From assembly GCA_902522775.1 (NCBI GenBank), contig CABYWQ010000001.1, positions 124,001 to 188,000 of the forward strand: a stretch of 64,000 nt of DNA, written 5' to 3'. This stretch comes from Eutrophosalina sp902522775. GTDB lineage: Bacteria > Bacteroidota > Bacteroidia > Flavobacteriales > Flavobacteriaceae. Position numbers and translations under genes: made by a program. The notes beneath the pieces are model-generated. The model made no database searches, was not told the DNA's origin, and saw only the letters and a program-made list of their open reading frames with translations. Within the stretch, counting starts at the first letter, position 1; each line of letters begins with the position of its first letter. Positions 26,757 through 36,395 of the stretch are shown here, one piece after another.

Positions 26757-28174
26757 TCAGAAAACTTTTTTGTCAAGTCTTCAACATATTTTCTAAAGTG
26801 TTTATCTGTAAAAGCTAGGTTGTCTACTGTCTTACAAGCGTGAAGTACTGTTGCATGATCTCTGTGACCAATTTTAGTTCCAATGCTTGCCAAAGATGCC
26901 TTTGTAAACTTTTTTGAAAAAAACATTGCTAATTGTCTAGCTTGGACAATATGTCTTTTTCTAGTCTTGGATTGTAGTGTAGTGACATCCATTTGAAAAT
27001 AATCTGAAACAGTTTTTTGAATTTGATCTATGGAAAGTTCTTTTTTTGTGTTTTTAACAAATTTTTCTACAACGACTTTGGCTAATTCAATTGTAATTTT
27101 CTTTTTATTAAATGATGATTGAGCCATTAATGAAATTAATGCACCTTCTAGCTCTCTTACATTTGATTTAATATTTTTTGCTACATACAATATAATATCT
27201 TCATCCATTTCAACTCCATCTAGCAATAATTTATTTTTAATAATTGAGATTCTAGTTTCAAGATCAGGCGTTTGAAGTTCTGCAGAAAGTCCCCATTTAA
27301 ATCTTGAAAGTAATCTTTGTTCAATTTCTTGCATATCAACAGGAGCTTTGTCAGATGTCAAAACTACTTGTTTGCCATTTTGATGCAAATGATTAAAAAT
27401 GTGAAAAAAGACATCTTGAGTACCTGATTTACCAGAGAAAAATTGAACATCGTCAATAATTAAAACATCGATTAATTGATAAAAATGTATAAAATCATTT
27501 CTATTATTTTTCTTAACAGATTCAACATATTGTTGAGTGAATTTTTCAGCAGAAATATATAAAACTGTTTTTTCAGGAAACCTTTGCTTAATATTTATAC
27601 CGATTGAGTTAGCTAAATGTGTTTTCCCTAAACCAACTCCACCAAAAATTAACAGCGGGTTAAAAGAAGTACCTCCAGGTCTGTTAGAAACAGCAAATCC
27701 TGCAGATCTAGCTAATCTATTTGAATCACCCTCCAGAAAGTTATTAAATGTATAATTGGGATTTAGTTGTGAATCAATTTTATAGTTTTTAATTCCAGGA
27801 ATAACAAATGGATTTGTCAATTCAGATTTTAAAAAGCTTGCTGAACTTTCAATAGGTTGTGAGCTTATTTTTGGTTTATATTGACTTGGAATTTTTTCAG
27901 TAAATGACTTGGGAGATCCAAATGAATTTTCCATTCTGATGATGTAAACAAGTTTTGCATCTTCTCCAAGCTCTTTGTTTAGTGATGATTTTAGTATTTT
28001 AATGTAATGTTCTTCAAGCCATTCATAAAAAAACTTACTTGGAACCTGAACACTTAGAACATTACCGTCAAGTTTAATTGGTTTAATTGGCTCGAACCAA
28101 GTTTTAAATGCTTGCAGTTGTATGTTATCTTTAATGAAATTAAGACAATTATTCCATACTGATTCTGCAGTCAT
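26753..28174 (-). CDS. dnaA: Chromosomal replication initiator DnaA
   Basis: A 473-residue initiator. Domain I is at the N-terminus (WNNCLNFIKDN, FKTWFEPIKP), then a short linker, the AAA+ domain with Walker A GGVGLGKTHLA and Walker B VLIIDDVQFF (about residues 180-250), and domain IV with the DNA-binding signature IGHRDHATVLHACKTV. I looked in the 170-base upstream gap for an origin and saw no cluster of TTATNCACA boxes. Confidence 0.98.
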   Translation of the reverse strand: MTAESVWNNCLNFIKDNIQLQAFKTWFEPIKPIKLDGNVLSVQVPSKFFYEWLEEHYIKILKSSLNKELGEDAKLVYIIRMENSFGSPKSFTEKIPSQYKPKISSQPIESSASFLKSELTNPFVIPGIKNYKIDSQLNPNYTFNNFLEGDSNRLARSAGFAVSNRPGGTSFNPLLIFGGVGLGKTHLANSIGINIKQRFPEKTVLYISAEKFTQQYVESVKKNNRNDFIHFYQLIDVLIIDDVQFFSGKSGTQDVFFHIFNHLHQNGKQVVLTSDKAPVDMQEIEQRLLSRFKWGLSAELQTPDLETRISIIKNKLLLDGVEMDEDIILYVAKNIKSNVRELEGALISLMAQSSFNKKKITIELAKVVVEKFVKNTKKELSIDQIQKTVSDYFQMDVTTLQSKTRKRHIVQARQLAMFFSKKFTKASLASIGTKIGHRDHATVLHACKTVDNLAFTDKHFRKYVEDLTKKFSD

Positions 28175-28344
28175 TTATAAATTATTAATTTGGTTTAGTG
28201 TTATTAAAATTGACAAACAAGAATAAGCTTATCGTAATAATTACATTAACAAATATGTAGATTTTTTTTTTAAAAAAAAATGATTTCACTATTGATTTTT
28301 AAAAAAGTTTTTTTGATATTATAGCGTGTTATAAAAGTACTATT

Positions 28345-28755
28345 CTGTCAGAAAAAAAAACCCACACAACAAAAATAAATGTTCGTTATTCAGAAACTGA
28401 TTTAATGTCTTTTGTTCATCATAGTAATTATTTAAAATATTATGAAATAGGCAGGCTCTTATGGCTGAAAAATATTGGATACTCATATAAAAAATTAGAA
28501 TTACAAAACATTATTCTTCCAGTAATAGAAACAAAAATAAAATTTAGAAAACCAGCTTTTTTTGATGATGATTTAATTTTAGAAACAACCATACTAAAAT
28601 CTCCATCATATTCAATAGAATTTAATTATTCAATTAAAAGAAATACTGAATTAATAAATGAGGGATATACAAAATTAATTTTTCTAAATAGTGAAACAAA
28701 AAAACCTATAAGATGCCCAAAAAATATTACAGAAAAGATTAACAGTTTTTTATAA
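28345..28755 (+). CDS. Hotdog acyl-CoA thioesterase (YbgC/4HBT type) with non-standard start
   Basis: The first ATG (28405) falls inside the conserved 4HBT motif: translating the same frame upstream gives NVRYSETDLMSFVHHSNYL, the exact family text with its catalytic Asp. The gene must therefore start earlier. In frame there is no ATG or GTG; CTG at 28345 (or ATT 28342) leaves the usual 8-9 residues before the motif, while a TTG at 28291 would add an odd 30-residue extension. I chose 28345. The product, about 136 residues, should hydrolyse acyl-CoA or acyl-ACP esters in the cytoplasm. It diverges from dnaA and overlaps ribD tail to tail by 17 bases. Confidence 0.7.
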   Translation: MSEKKTHTTKINVRYSETDLMSFVHHSNYLKYYEIGRLLWLKNIGYSYKKLELQNIILPVIETKIKFRKPAFFDDDLILETTILKSPSYSIEFNYSIKRNTELINEGYTKLIFLNSETKKPIRCPKNITEKINSFL

Positions 28756-29701
28756 TACTAAGTGTATCTTTTTTTATTTTTTTTTCAGATAATTTCAAAC
28801 CTATTATTTTTGGAGCTGGTATACCTTCATACATTTTATCTTCAGACTTAAAAATTCTGGCTTCATCCCAAATACCATTATTTATAAAATTATCTAAAGT
28901 TTTTTTTCCACCTTCAACTAATACACTTTGAATATTTTTATCATAAAGATATTTTGTAATGGTTTTAATTTCTAAATCACAATCATTAAAAATATATTTA
29001 GCATTTTTGTATCTTTTCTTAGGATTTCCAATTATAACTTTAATTGGATTATTTTTATTCCAGTTTCTGCTATTAAGGAGTGGATTGTCTGAATCTATTG
29101 TTTTTGAACCAACTAAAATAGCATGTTCTTGGCTTCTCCACTTGTGAACTAATTGCCTAGAAATTTCATTTGATATCCATACAGGTCTGTTATCATTTTT
29201 ATTATTTGGTGAAATTATTCCGTCTACAGATTCAGCCCATTTTAATATAATATATGGTCTATTTTGTTTCTGAAATGTCATAAATCTTTTGAGTGATTCA
29301 AAACATTTTTTTTCAAGAATACCAACCTGAACATTTAAATTATTATTTTTAAGCATTTCAATACCAGATCCATTAACAAGAATATTAGGGTCTTTACAAC
29401 CGATAACAACAGTTTTTATTTTACTCTCAATGATTCTTTTTGAGCATGGAGGTGTTTTTCCATAATGTGAACAGGGCTCAAGTGTAACAAACAAAGTAGA
29501 GTCTTCTAAATCATCCTTATTATTAACACTCTCAATAGCATTTATCTCAGCATGATTTTTTCCATGTGAGCCTGTAAAACCTTCACCTATAATTTTTCCA
29601 TCTTTGAGTATGAGTGCACCAACATTTGGATTTGGATAAGTGAAACCTAAAGCAGAGTTGCCTAAGTCAATACATCTTTGCATCAATGAATTGTAATTCA
29701 T
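28739..29701 (-). CDS. ribD: Riboflavin biosynthesis deaminase-reductase RibD
   Basis: A 320-residue bifunctional enzyme. The N-terminal deaminase domain has the zinc motif HAEINAI and LEPCSHYGKTPPCSKRI (about 45-90); the C-terminal reductase domain contains KWAESVDGIISP and ILVGSKTIDSDNPLL. It carries out two successive steps from the GTP-derived pyrimidine toward riboflavin. No other rib genes are nearby. It diverges from prmC across only 40 bases. Confidence 0.95.
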   Translation of the reverse strand: MNYNSLMQRCIDLGNSALGFTYPNPNVGALILKDGKIIGEGFTGSHGKNHAEINAIESVNNKDDLEDSTLFVTLEPCSHYGKTPPCSKRIIESKIKTVVIGCKDPNILVNGSGIEMLKNNNLNVQVGILEKKCFESLKRFMTFQKQNRPYIILKWAESVDGIISPNNKNDNRPVWISNEISRQLVHKWRSQEHAILVGSKTIDSDNPLLNSRNWNKNNPIKVIIGNPKKRYKNAKYIFNDCDLEIKTITKYLYDKNIQSVLVEGGKKTLDNFINNGIWDEARIFKSEDKMYEGIPAPKIIGLKLSEKKIKKDTLSIIKNC

Positions 29702-29718
29702 TCTAAAAAATTTATAAG

Positions 29719-29726
29719 TAATTTTG
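29719..29726 (+). promoter_or_regulatory. Candidate -7 box of the prmC superoperon
   Basis: TAATTTTG fits TAnnTTTG, 16 bases before the prmC ATG, implying a very short leader. The nearest TTG element is 25 bases upstream, longer than usual. It could drive the long plus-strand run that begins here. Confidence 0.35.
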
Positions 29727-29741
29727 TAAAGCTAAGTTAAA

Positions 29742-30605
29742 ATGAAATTTGATTTTAAAAAAAATATGACTCTTACATGTTTTAAACTTCTTCTAAATAA
29801 AGAGCTTTATTCTTTGTATAATGATGATGAAATTCAGGTTATATTTTTTGAACTAATTGAAAATTTTTTGAAAATTTCTAAAATTGAATACTTAACTAAA
29901 TGTGATGAGATTATTTTAGATAATGATATTAATATTTTAAAAAATAAAATAATCGATTTAAAGGCTAACAAGCCCTTACAATATGTTGTTGGCAAAAAAA
30001 AAATATTTGACATAACTTTTCAGCTTAATGAAAAGGTATTAATTCCAAGACCAGAAACCGAAGAATTATGTTCGTGGATAATATCTTATAATTTGAGTAA
30101 AATTAATATTTTGGATATTGGTACAGGCTCAGGTTTAATTGCCTTAGTTTTAAAAAAGAAATTAAAAAATTGTAATGTCGAAGCTTGGGATTCCTCAACT
30201 GAAGCTTTAGAAACTGCTAAATTAAATTCGATTAACAATAAAATTGATATTAGTTTTTTGTTGTGTGATATTTTTAAGGCTGACATACCCACGAATAAAT
30301 TTAATTTAATTGTTTCAAATCCACCTTACGTTTCTTATAATGACTATGAAAATATTCATGAGAGAGTAAAAAAATATGAACCTAATAATGCTATTTTTGT
30401 AAATAATAAAGATGTGTTAATCTATTACAAATGTATAATTCAAAAAGCATCAGTGTCATTAGCTAAAAATGGTTTGATTTTTTTTGAATGTAATCATATA
30501 AATATTGATATGGTGAATGAAATACTAATTAATCATAATTTTAAAAATATTGAAATCAGGAATGACTACAGAGGATTGAAAAGAATGATTAAAGCAGAGA
30601 AATGA
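29742..30605 (+). CDS. prmC: Release factor glutamine methyltransferase
   Basis: A 287-residue SAM-dependent enzyme that methylates the GGQ glutamine of RF1 and RF2. The SAM-binding ILDIGTGSGLIAL (about 120-132) and substrate motif NPPYVSYNDY are diagnostic, and KPLQYVVGKKKIFD is the typical N-terminal region text. It starts the long plus-strand gene run and overlaps ligA by 4 bases. Confidence 0.95.
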   Translation: MKFDFKKNMTLTCFKLLLNKELYSLYNDDEIQVIFFELIENFLKISKIEYLTKCDEIILDNDINILKNKIIDLKANKPLQYVVGKKKIFDITFQLNEKVLIPRPETEELCSWIISYNLSKINILDIGTGSGLIALVLKKKLKNCNVEAWDSSTEALETAKLNSINNKIDISFLLCDIFKADIPTNKFNLIVSNPPYVSYNDYENIHERVKKYEPNNAIFVNNKDVLIYYKCIIQKASVSLAKNGLIFFECNHINIDMVNEILINHNFKNIEIRNDYRGLKRMIKAEK

Positions 30606-32599
30606 ATCCAGAAAAAAAAATTAATCATTTAAGAGATGAGCTTCATCATCATAATTATTTGTATTATGTAAAAAATAGTCCAATTATTAGTGACTACGAA
30701 TTTGATAAAAAATTAAATGAACTCATTGATCTTGAAAACAAATTTCCTGAGTTTCTTGACATGAGTTCTCCAACTATGAGAGTTGGAAGTTCATTATCCA
30801 ATGAATTCAATAGTATTAATCATAGTTTTCAGATGTACTCACTGGAAAATTCCTATTCTATCGATGATTTAAAAGAATGGGAAAAAAGAATTAAAAAGAA
30901 ATTAGGTATTGAAAATATTAGTTATTGTTGTGAATTAAAACTTGATGGAGTTTCAGTAAGTCTTTCATTTAAAAATGGAAATTTTGTACAAGGTTTGACA
31001 AGAGGAGATGGTATAACTGGTGATGACATCACTGAAAATCTTAAAACAATAAATACCATACCCTTAAAAATAAAAAATCACTTGAATTTTGACATTAGAG
31101 GTGAAGTTGTAATTGAAAAAAGTGATTTTAAAAAACTTAATCAAGAAAGATTTAGTTTGGGTGAACAACCATACATGAATCCAAGGAATACTGCATCAGG
31201 TAGTATTAAATTAATTAAAAGTAAGGAAGTCAAGAAAAGACCTCTAAAATGTTATTCATTTCAAGTTGTTGGAGAAAGTTTACCATTCAAAACTCAAATT
31301 GAATCACTTAATTTTGCAATTGAATCTGGATTTAATGTCTCTCAAACATTTAAATTTTGTAAAAATTTAAATGAAGTAGTTAATTACTTAGAATTTTGGG
31401 AAAAAAATAAAGAATCTAATAATTTTGAAATTGATGGTGTTGTAATTAAGGTCAATAAGCTTAATTTTCAAAAAGAACTTGGTTTTACGTCTAAATTTCC
31501 TAGGTGGGCGATTGCATATAAGTTCAAAACAGAACAAGCAATTACTCAATTAATTGACGTAACATATCAAGTTGGAAGAACTGGAGCAGTAACACCTGTT
31601 GCAAATCTCAATCCTGTTGTACTAAACGGGACTACAGTTAAGAGAGCGTCTTTACATAACGCTGATCAAATTACTAAAATAGATTTACATGAAAAAGATC
31701 ACGTCATTATTGAAAAAGGAGGGGAAATAATTCCAAAAATTGTAAGTGTTCTAAAAGAAAAAAGAATTTCTGATTCTATACCTATTAAATTTAGTGAGGA
31801 ATGCCCATGTCCTAATAAAACAACGCTTGTAAAAATTGAAGGTGAAGCTCAACATTATTGTGTAAATAATAAAAGTTGCCCTTATCAAATACTGGGAAAA
31901 ATTAAACACTTTATTTCTCGAAAAGCTATGAATATTGAAGGTTTTGGAATAGAAACCATAGAAAGGCTATTAGAAAAAAAATTAATTAATGACTTTTCTG
32001 ATATATATAAATTGAATTTAAATGATTTAATAAATTTAGAAAGGATGGCTGAAAAATCAGCACAAAATTTGATTTCAGCCATTGAAAAATCAAAAGATCA
32101 ACCTTTTGAAAAAGTTTTGTTTGGATTGGGTATCAGATATGTTGGTGAAACTGTTTCAAAAAAAATAACTTCAAAAATTTCAGATATTGATAAATTGATG
32201 AAATTATCTATTGATGATTTATTAAAAATTGAAGAGATTGGAGATAAAATTGCTTTAAGTTTAGTAAAATATTTTAGTGATGATGATAACATTAAACAGA
32301 TAAAAAAACTGAAAGAAATTGGTTTAAATTTTCATATAGTTAATGATTTAAATATTACATCACTTTTATCGAATCTTAGATTTGTAATAACTGGGACTTA
32401 TACTCAAATTTCAAGAGATAATCTAAAATCAAATATTGAGAAAAATGGGGGTGAAGTGTCATCATCATTATCTAAAAATACTAGCTACTTGATATTGGGT
32501 GACAATCCTGGACCATCTAAATTATCAAAAGCTAAAATTTTGGGTGTAGAAACAATAAGTTTACAAAATTTAATAAATAAATTTAATTTAGATTTTTGA
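30602..32599 (+). CDS. ligA: NAD-dependent DNA ligase
   Basis: A 665-residue ligase with the full architecture: Ia domain, adenylation domain with KxDG lysine in CELKLDGVSVSL (about 112), OB fold, a four-cysteine zinc finger (CPCPN and later YCVNNKSCPY), helix-hairpin-helix repeats (about 435-570) and a C-terminal BRCT domain. It seals nicks in replication and repair. It is coupled to prmC upstream and to the hypothetical gene downstream. Confidence 0.98.
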   Translation: MNPEKKINHLRDELHHHNYLYYVKNSPIISDYEFDKKLNELIDLENKFPEFLDMSSPTMRVGSSLSNEFNSINHSFQMYSLENSYSIDDLKEWEKRIKKKLGIENISYCCELKLDGVSVSLSFKNGNFVQGLTRGDGITGDDITENLKTINTIPLKIKNHLNFDIRGEVVIEKSDFKKLNQERFSLGEQPYMNPRNTASGSIKLIKSKEVKKRPLKCYSFQVVGESLPFKTQIESLNFAIESGFNVSQTFKFCKNLNEVVNYLEFWEKNKESNNFEIDGVVIKVNKLNFQKELGFTSKFPRWAIAYKFKTEQAITQLIDVTYQVGRTGAVTPVANLNPVVLNGTTVKRASLHNADQITKIDLHEKDHVIIEKGGEIIPKIVSVLKEKRISDSIPIKFSEECPCPNKTTLVKIEGEAQHYCVNNKSCPYQILGKIKHFISRKAMNIEGFGIETIERLLEKKLINDFSDIYKLNLNDLINLERMAEKSAQNLISAIEKSKDQPFEKVLFGLGIRYVGETVSKKITSKISDIDKLMKLSIDDLLKIEEIGDKIALSLVKYFSDDDNIKQIKKLKEIGLNFHIVNDLNITSLLSNLRFVITGTYTQISRDNLKSNIEKNGGEVSSSLSKNTSYLILGDNPGPSKLSKAKILGVETISLQNLINKFNLDF

Positions 32600-33120
32600 T
32601 GTTAAAAAAAATATTTAAATATTTTCGAGATAAGTTTTTAAAAAATAAGATTAATGATTCTCTTAAAATTTTAAAAAGTAGCAACAGAACCTTTTCTAAA
32701 CCAATAAACAAAATTGGTTGTATTATTGATACAAATTTAGAAATCGATTATTATCAAATTCTTGAATTAATTGAAAAAATTGGACTAAAAGAAAAGGATA
32801 TTAAAATAATAAGTTTCTCAGATACAGATTTTAATGATCCCTTCTGCAAAATGAGAATATCAAATGAATCAATTAGTTTTTATGGTAATATTGTTTCAAA
32901 TGATGCTAATGAATTTATTTCATATGATTATGACCTTTTAATAAATTATTTTGGTGATAACAAAATTTTAACTCTGATTTCATCTAAAGTAAATTCAAAG
33001 TTTAGAGTGGGTTTCGATAATACTAATAAGGATATTAATGATATAATATTTTCTAATATTTTTAATAATTTTGCAAAGTTTAGCAGTGAGCTTATTAAAT
33101 ATTTACAAAAAATAAAATGA
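32599..33120 (+). CDS. Conserved hypothetical protein, probably DUF6913
   Basis: A 173-residue protein starting at ATG 32599, which overlaps the ligA stop (TGATG). It has a basic N-terminus (LKKIFKYFRDKFLKNKI) and an alternating alpha/beta body with no catalytic motif or signal that I can identify. Position between ligA and dapA, plus length, match the DUF6913 gene I recall from flavobacterial genomes; this assignment is from context and memory. Function unknown. Confidence 0.6.
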   Translation: MLKKIFKYFRDKFLKNKINDSLKILKSSNRTFSKPINKIGCIIDTNLEIDYYQILELIEKIGLKEKDIKIISFSDTDFNDPFCKMRISNESISFYGNIVSNDANEFISYDYDLLINYFGDNKILTLISSKVNSKFRVGFDNTNKDINDIIFSNIFNNFAKFSSELIKYLQKIK

Positions 33121-33136
33121 TAAATAACATTAACTG

Positions 33137-34054
33137 ATGAAAAATAAATTTTTGTCAATTTTTTCTGGTATAGGAGTTGCTGTTGTAACACCATTTGATG
33201 AAAATAATAATATAGATGAAAAAGCTATTTACACTATTTCTGACTATTTATTAGAAAATAAAATTTCTTATGTAGTTGTTCAAGGTACGACAGGTGAATC
33301 TTCTACTCTTGATGAAAAAGAAAAAACTATAGTTAATAAAATTTTTGTAAAAGCTTTTAGAAATAAAATCCCCTTAGTTTTAGGTTTGAGTTCAAATAAT
33401 ACTTTGGAACTTTGTAATCAAATAAAAAATACTGACTTAGATGGATTCGAAGCTATAATGTCTGTATGCCCTTATTATAATAAACCTTCTCAAGATGGAA
33501 TATATCAACATTTCATAAAAATGTCTAAAGTATCATCTAAACCGATATTATTGTACAACGTACCAAGTAGGACTGGTGTGAATATTAGTAATGAAACAAT
33601 AATAAATATATTTAACGATACAAATAACATTATTGGTATTAAGGAAGCCTCAGGTGATGTAAATAGGATTAAAGAACTTAAATCAACTTTGAAAGAAAGT
33701 TTCCTTATAATTTCTGGTGATGACTTTACAATGATTGATTCAATTAGAAATGGGGCTTGTGGAATAATCTCAGTTGCGGCAAACCTATATCCCTCGTTAA
33801 TGGTAAATACTTATAATCAATTACTTTTTGAAAAACAAAATAAAAATGAAATTGACAATAATTTAAATGACAAAAATTTTATTTTAAAAAACTTCATTAA
33901 ATTAATATTTCAAGAATCCAATCCATCAGGGATTAAATATGCAATGAGTTTACTAAATTTGTGTACAAATAAAGTTCGATTACCTTTGACTGAAATTTCA
34001 AAAGAATTAAAGTCAGAAATTTATAATTATATAAAAAAATTTAAAAATATTTAA
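33137..34054 (+). CDS. dapA: 4-hydroxy-tetrahydrodipicolinate synthase
   Basis: A 305-residue TIM-barrel aldolase that condenses pyruvate with aspartate semialdehyde in the lysine/DAP pathway. GTTGESSTLDEKEK (about 51-64), YNVPSRTG and the Schiff-base lysine in GIKEASGD are all present. Together with dapF it serves peptidoglycan synthesis. Its stop touches the bamD start. Confidence 0.97.
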   Translation: MKNKFLSIFSGIGVAVVTPFDENNNIDEKAIYTISDYLLENKISYVVVQGTTGESSTLDEKEKTIVNKIFVKAFRNKIPLVLGLSSNNTLELCNQIKNTDLDGFEAIMSVCPYYNKPSQDGIYQHFIKMSKVSSKPILLYNVPSRTGVNISNETIINIFNDTNNIIGIKEASGDVNRIKELKSTLKESFLIISGDDFTMIDSIRNGACGIISVAANLYPSLMVNTYNQLLFEKQNKNEIDNNLNDKNFILKNFIKLIFQESNPSGIKYAMSLLNLCTNKVRLPLTEISKELKSEIYNYIKKFKNI

Positions 34055-34854
34055 TGAACAAAATCTTCTTTAAGTTTTTATTGCTTTTAATAATGTTTAC
34101 ATCATGTAATGACTATCAAAAAATGCTTAGAAATGAAGATACAACAGCTAAATATAAAGCTGCTGAAGAATATTATGAAAATGAAGAATGGAGAAGAGCA
34201 TCTAACTTATTTGAACAAATTTCACCAAAGTATAGAGGAAGGCCCCAAGCAGAAAGAATAACATTTTTTTATGCAAATAGCTTATTAAATATTAAGAATT
34301 ATCTAACAGCAGCTTTTAAATTTGAAGAATTTGTAAAGGCTTACCCCATGAGTCAAAAAGCTGAAGAGGCTGCTTATTTAGCAGCTTTTTGTTATTATAA
34401 ACAATCACCAGTTCACACGCTTACTCAGGAAAAAACAATAGAAGCAATTGAAAAACTTCAAGAGTTTATTAATTTTTACCCAAATTCTGAAAAGCTTTCA
34501 AATGCGAGTGATTTAGTTCAGGATTTAAGGGTAAAACTTGAACAAAAGGCTTTTGAAATAGGAAAACAGTACAATAAAATTAGAGATTATAAATCTGCAA
34601 TAATAGTTTTGAATAGTTTTATTTCAGACTACCCTGGGACTCCTTTCAGAGAAGATGCATTGTTTTTTCTCTTTGATTCTTCATACAAACTTGCCGTTAA
34701 TAGTATTCCTAACCTAAAAAAGAAAAGGCTTGAAGATGCTAAAAAAATATATAATGAGTTTATTATAGATTATCCTGAAAGTGAGTATTCCAATGATGCT
34801 GAAAAAAAGATTTTAGATATAGATAAAGAAATTAGTATATTTGCCGGCACCTAA
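34054..34854 (+). CDS. bamD: Outer-membrane assembly lipoprotein BamD
   Basis: A 266-residue lipoprotein (signal ending TSC near residue 18) built from TPR-like helical repeats, with AAFKFEEFVKAYPMSQKAEEAAYL and similar units. BamD is the essential lipoprotein partner of BamA in outer-membrane barrel insertion. The opening NDYQKMLRNEDTTAKYKAA is characteristic of Bacteroidota BamD. Genomic order, before rpoZ and coaBC, is the usual one. Confidence 0.94.
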   Translation: MNKIFFKFLLLLIMFTSCNDYQKMLRNEDTTAKYKAAEEYYENEEWRRASNLFEQISPKYRGRPQAERITFFYANSLLNIKNYLTAAFKFEEFVKAYPMSQKAEEAAYLAAFCYYKQSPVHTLTQEKTIEAIEKLQEFINFYPNSEKLSNASDLVQDLRVKLEQKAFEIGKQYNKIRDYKSAIIVLNSFISDYPGTPFREDALFFLFDSSYKLAVNSIPNLKKKRLEDAKKIYNEFIIDYPESEYSNDAEKKILDIDKEISIFAGT

Positions 34855-34863
34855 TATAAACGT

Positions 34864-35184
34864 ATGGATTTTAAAAAAGCCAATGCTCCGACTTCCACAG
34901 TAACATATGACAGAGATAAAATCGATAACTCTACTGATAATATATATAAGGCAATCTCAATAATATCTAAAAGAACAATTCAAATTAATGAGGATATTAA
35001 GAAAGAATTAATTAGTAAGTTAGAAGAGTTTGCAACACCAAGTGAAAATTTGGAAGAAATATTTGAAAATAAAGAACAAATAGAAGTTTCTAAATTTTAT
35101 GAAAAATTGCCTAAAGCCCATGCTATTGCAATTGATAACTGGTTATCTGAAAAAATTTATTTCAGGAAACCTGAAAATAAATAG
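34864..35184 (+). CDS. rpoZ: RNA polymerase omega subunit, Bacteroidota type
   Basis: A 106-residue protein. TDNIYKAISIISKRTIQIN (about 23-41) is the RNA-polymerase-binding helix of the omega/Rpb6 fold as found in Bacteroidota, whose omega is divergent and often annotated separately. The start lies 9 bases after bamD and coaBC begins 5 bases after its stop. Confidence 0.88.
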   Translation: MDFKKANAPTSTVTYDRDKIDNSTDNIYKAISIISKRTIQINEDIKKELISKLEEFATPSENLEEIFENKEQIEVSKFYEKLPKAHAIAIDNWLSEKIYFRKPENK

Positions 35185-35189
35185 TTTAA

Positions 35190-36395
35190 ATGTCAATTCT
35201 CCAGGGAAAAAATATCCTGTTGGGAGTTTCTGGAAGCATCTCAGCTTATAAGTCTATTTTTCTAGTAAGACTACTTAAAAGTGAAGGTTGTAATGTAAAA
35301 GTCATACTTACCAAAAGCTCATTAGATTTTGTAACTCCTTTAACTTTTTCAACACTTTCTCAAAATAGGACATACATAAATTTCGTTGAAGAAAATGATA
35401 ATGAAAAATCATGGAATAATCACGTTGAGTTAGCTGAATGGGCAAATTATTTCATAATTGCACCAGCAACATCTTCAACAATTTCAAAAATGGTTAGTGG
35501 TAATGCAGATAACTTACTCTTAGCAACTTTTATGTCATTTAAGCATAATGTTTTTTTTGCCCCTTCAATGGATCTGGAAATGTTTAAGGACAAATCAAAT
35601 AAAAAAAATATAGAAATTCTAAAAAACAGGGGTAATTACTTTATTGAACCTGCTACTGGTTTTTTAGCAAGCGGAATGCATGGTAAAGGTCGACTAGAAG
35701 AACCAGAATTAATTTTAGAGTATTTAAAAAAAACTATAATTAAAGAATTACCTCTTTTTGGAAAAAAAATACTTATCACTGCTGGTCCAACATATGAAAT
35801 GATTGATCCCGTGAGGTTTATTGGTAACTTCTCAAGTGGAAAAATGGGGTACTATTTAGCAAAAAAGGCATCAGAGATGGGAGCTGATGTATATTTGATT
35901 TCTGGTCCGACATCTGAAAATATAAATAGATTTAATATTAAATTAAAAAAAATACTTTCTGCTGATGAAATGTATAATGAATGTATAAATATTTTTCCTA
36001 AAGTAGATTATTGTATAATGGCTGCAGCAGTTTCTGATTATAAATCCAAATCAATTCTCAAAGAAAAATTAAAAAAAGAAGATATCAAGAGTATTACAAT
36101 AGAACTTGAGAGAAATGAAGATATTATAGCTAAAATGGGTTTGATTAAAAAGAAAAATCAAAAATTAATTGGTTTTGCTCTTGAAACTTGTGATGAATTA
36201 AATAACGCTAGATTAAAGTTGTTTAGAAAAAAAATGGATGCCATTATATTGAATTCATTGAATGATGAAGGAGCTGGCTTTGATTTTGACACAAATCAAG
36301 TTACATTTATTACTGAAAAAAAATCAAAAAAAATTAGTCTAAAGTCTAAAAGTGAGATATCTAAAGATATACTTGAAGAAATTATTAACATGTAG
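35190..36395 (+). CDS. coaBC: Phosphopantothenoylcysteine decarboxylase / synthetase
   Basis: A 401-residue bifunctional enzyme of coenzyme A synthesis. The N-terminal flavoprotein CoaC part has GVSGSISAYKS (about 9-19), the active-site His in NHVELAEWA and PSMDLEMF; CoaB starts near 190 with ITAGPTYEMIDPVRFI and continues with AAAVSDYK. CoaE, the last CoA enzyme, is 3.4 kb downstream in the same run, and panB lies elsewhere in the window. Confidence 0.97.
   Translation: MSILQGKNILLGVSGSISAYKSIFLVRLLKSEGCNVKVILTKSSLDFVTPLTFSTLSQNRTYINFVEENDNEKSWNNHVELAEWANYFIIAPATSSTISKMVSGNADNLLLATFMSFKHNVFFAPSMDLEMFKDKSNKKNIEILKNRGNYFIEPATGFLASGMHGKGRLEEPELILEYLKKTIIKELPLFGKKILITAGPTYEMIDPVRFIGNFSSGKMGYYLAKKASEMGADVYLISGPTSENINRFNIKLKKILSADEMYNECINIFPKVDYCIMAAAVSDYKSKSILKEKLKKEDIKSITIELERNEDIIAKMGLIKKKNQKLIGFALETCDELNNARLKLFRKKMDAIILNSLNDEGAGFDFDTNQVTFITEKKSKKISLKSKSEISKDILEEIINM

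Noticed and set aside
28175..28344. Possible replication origin upstream of dnaA
   Set aside because: The gap is AT-rich but I find no cluster of TTATNCACA boxes and no repeats of the usual spacing. At most single weak matches occur, and Bacteroidota origins are often away from dnaA.
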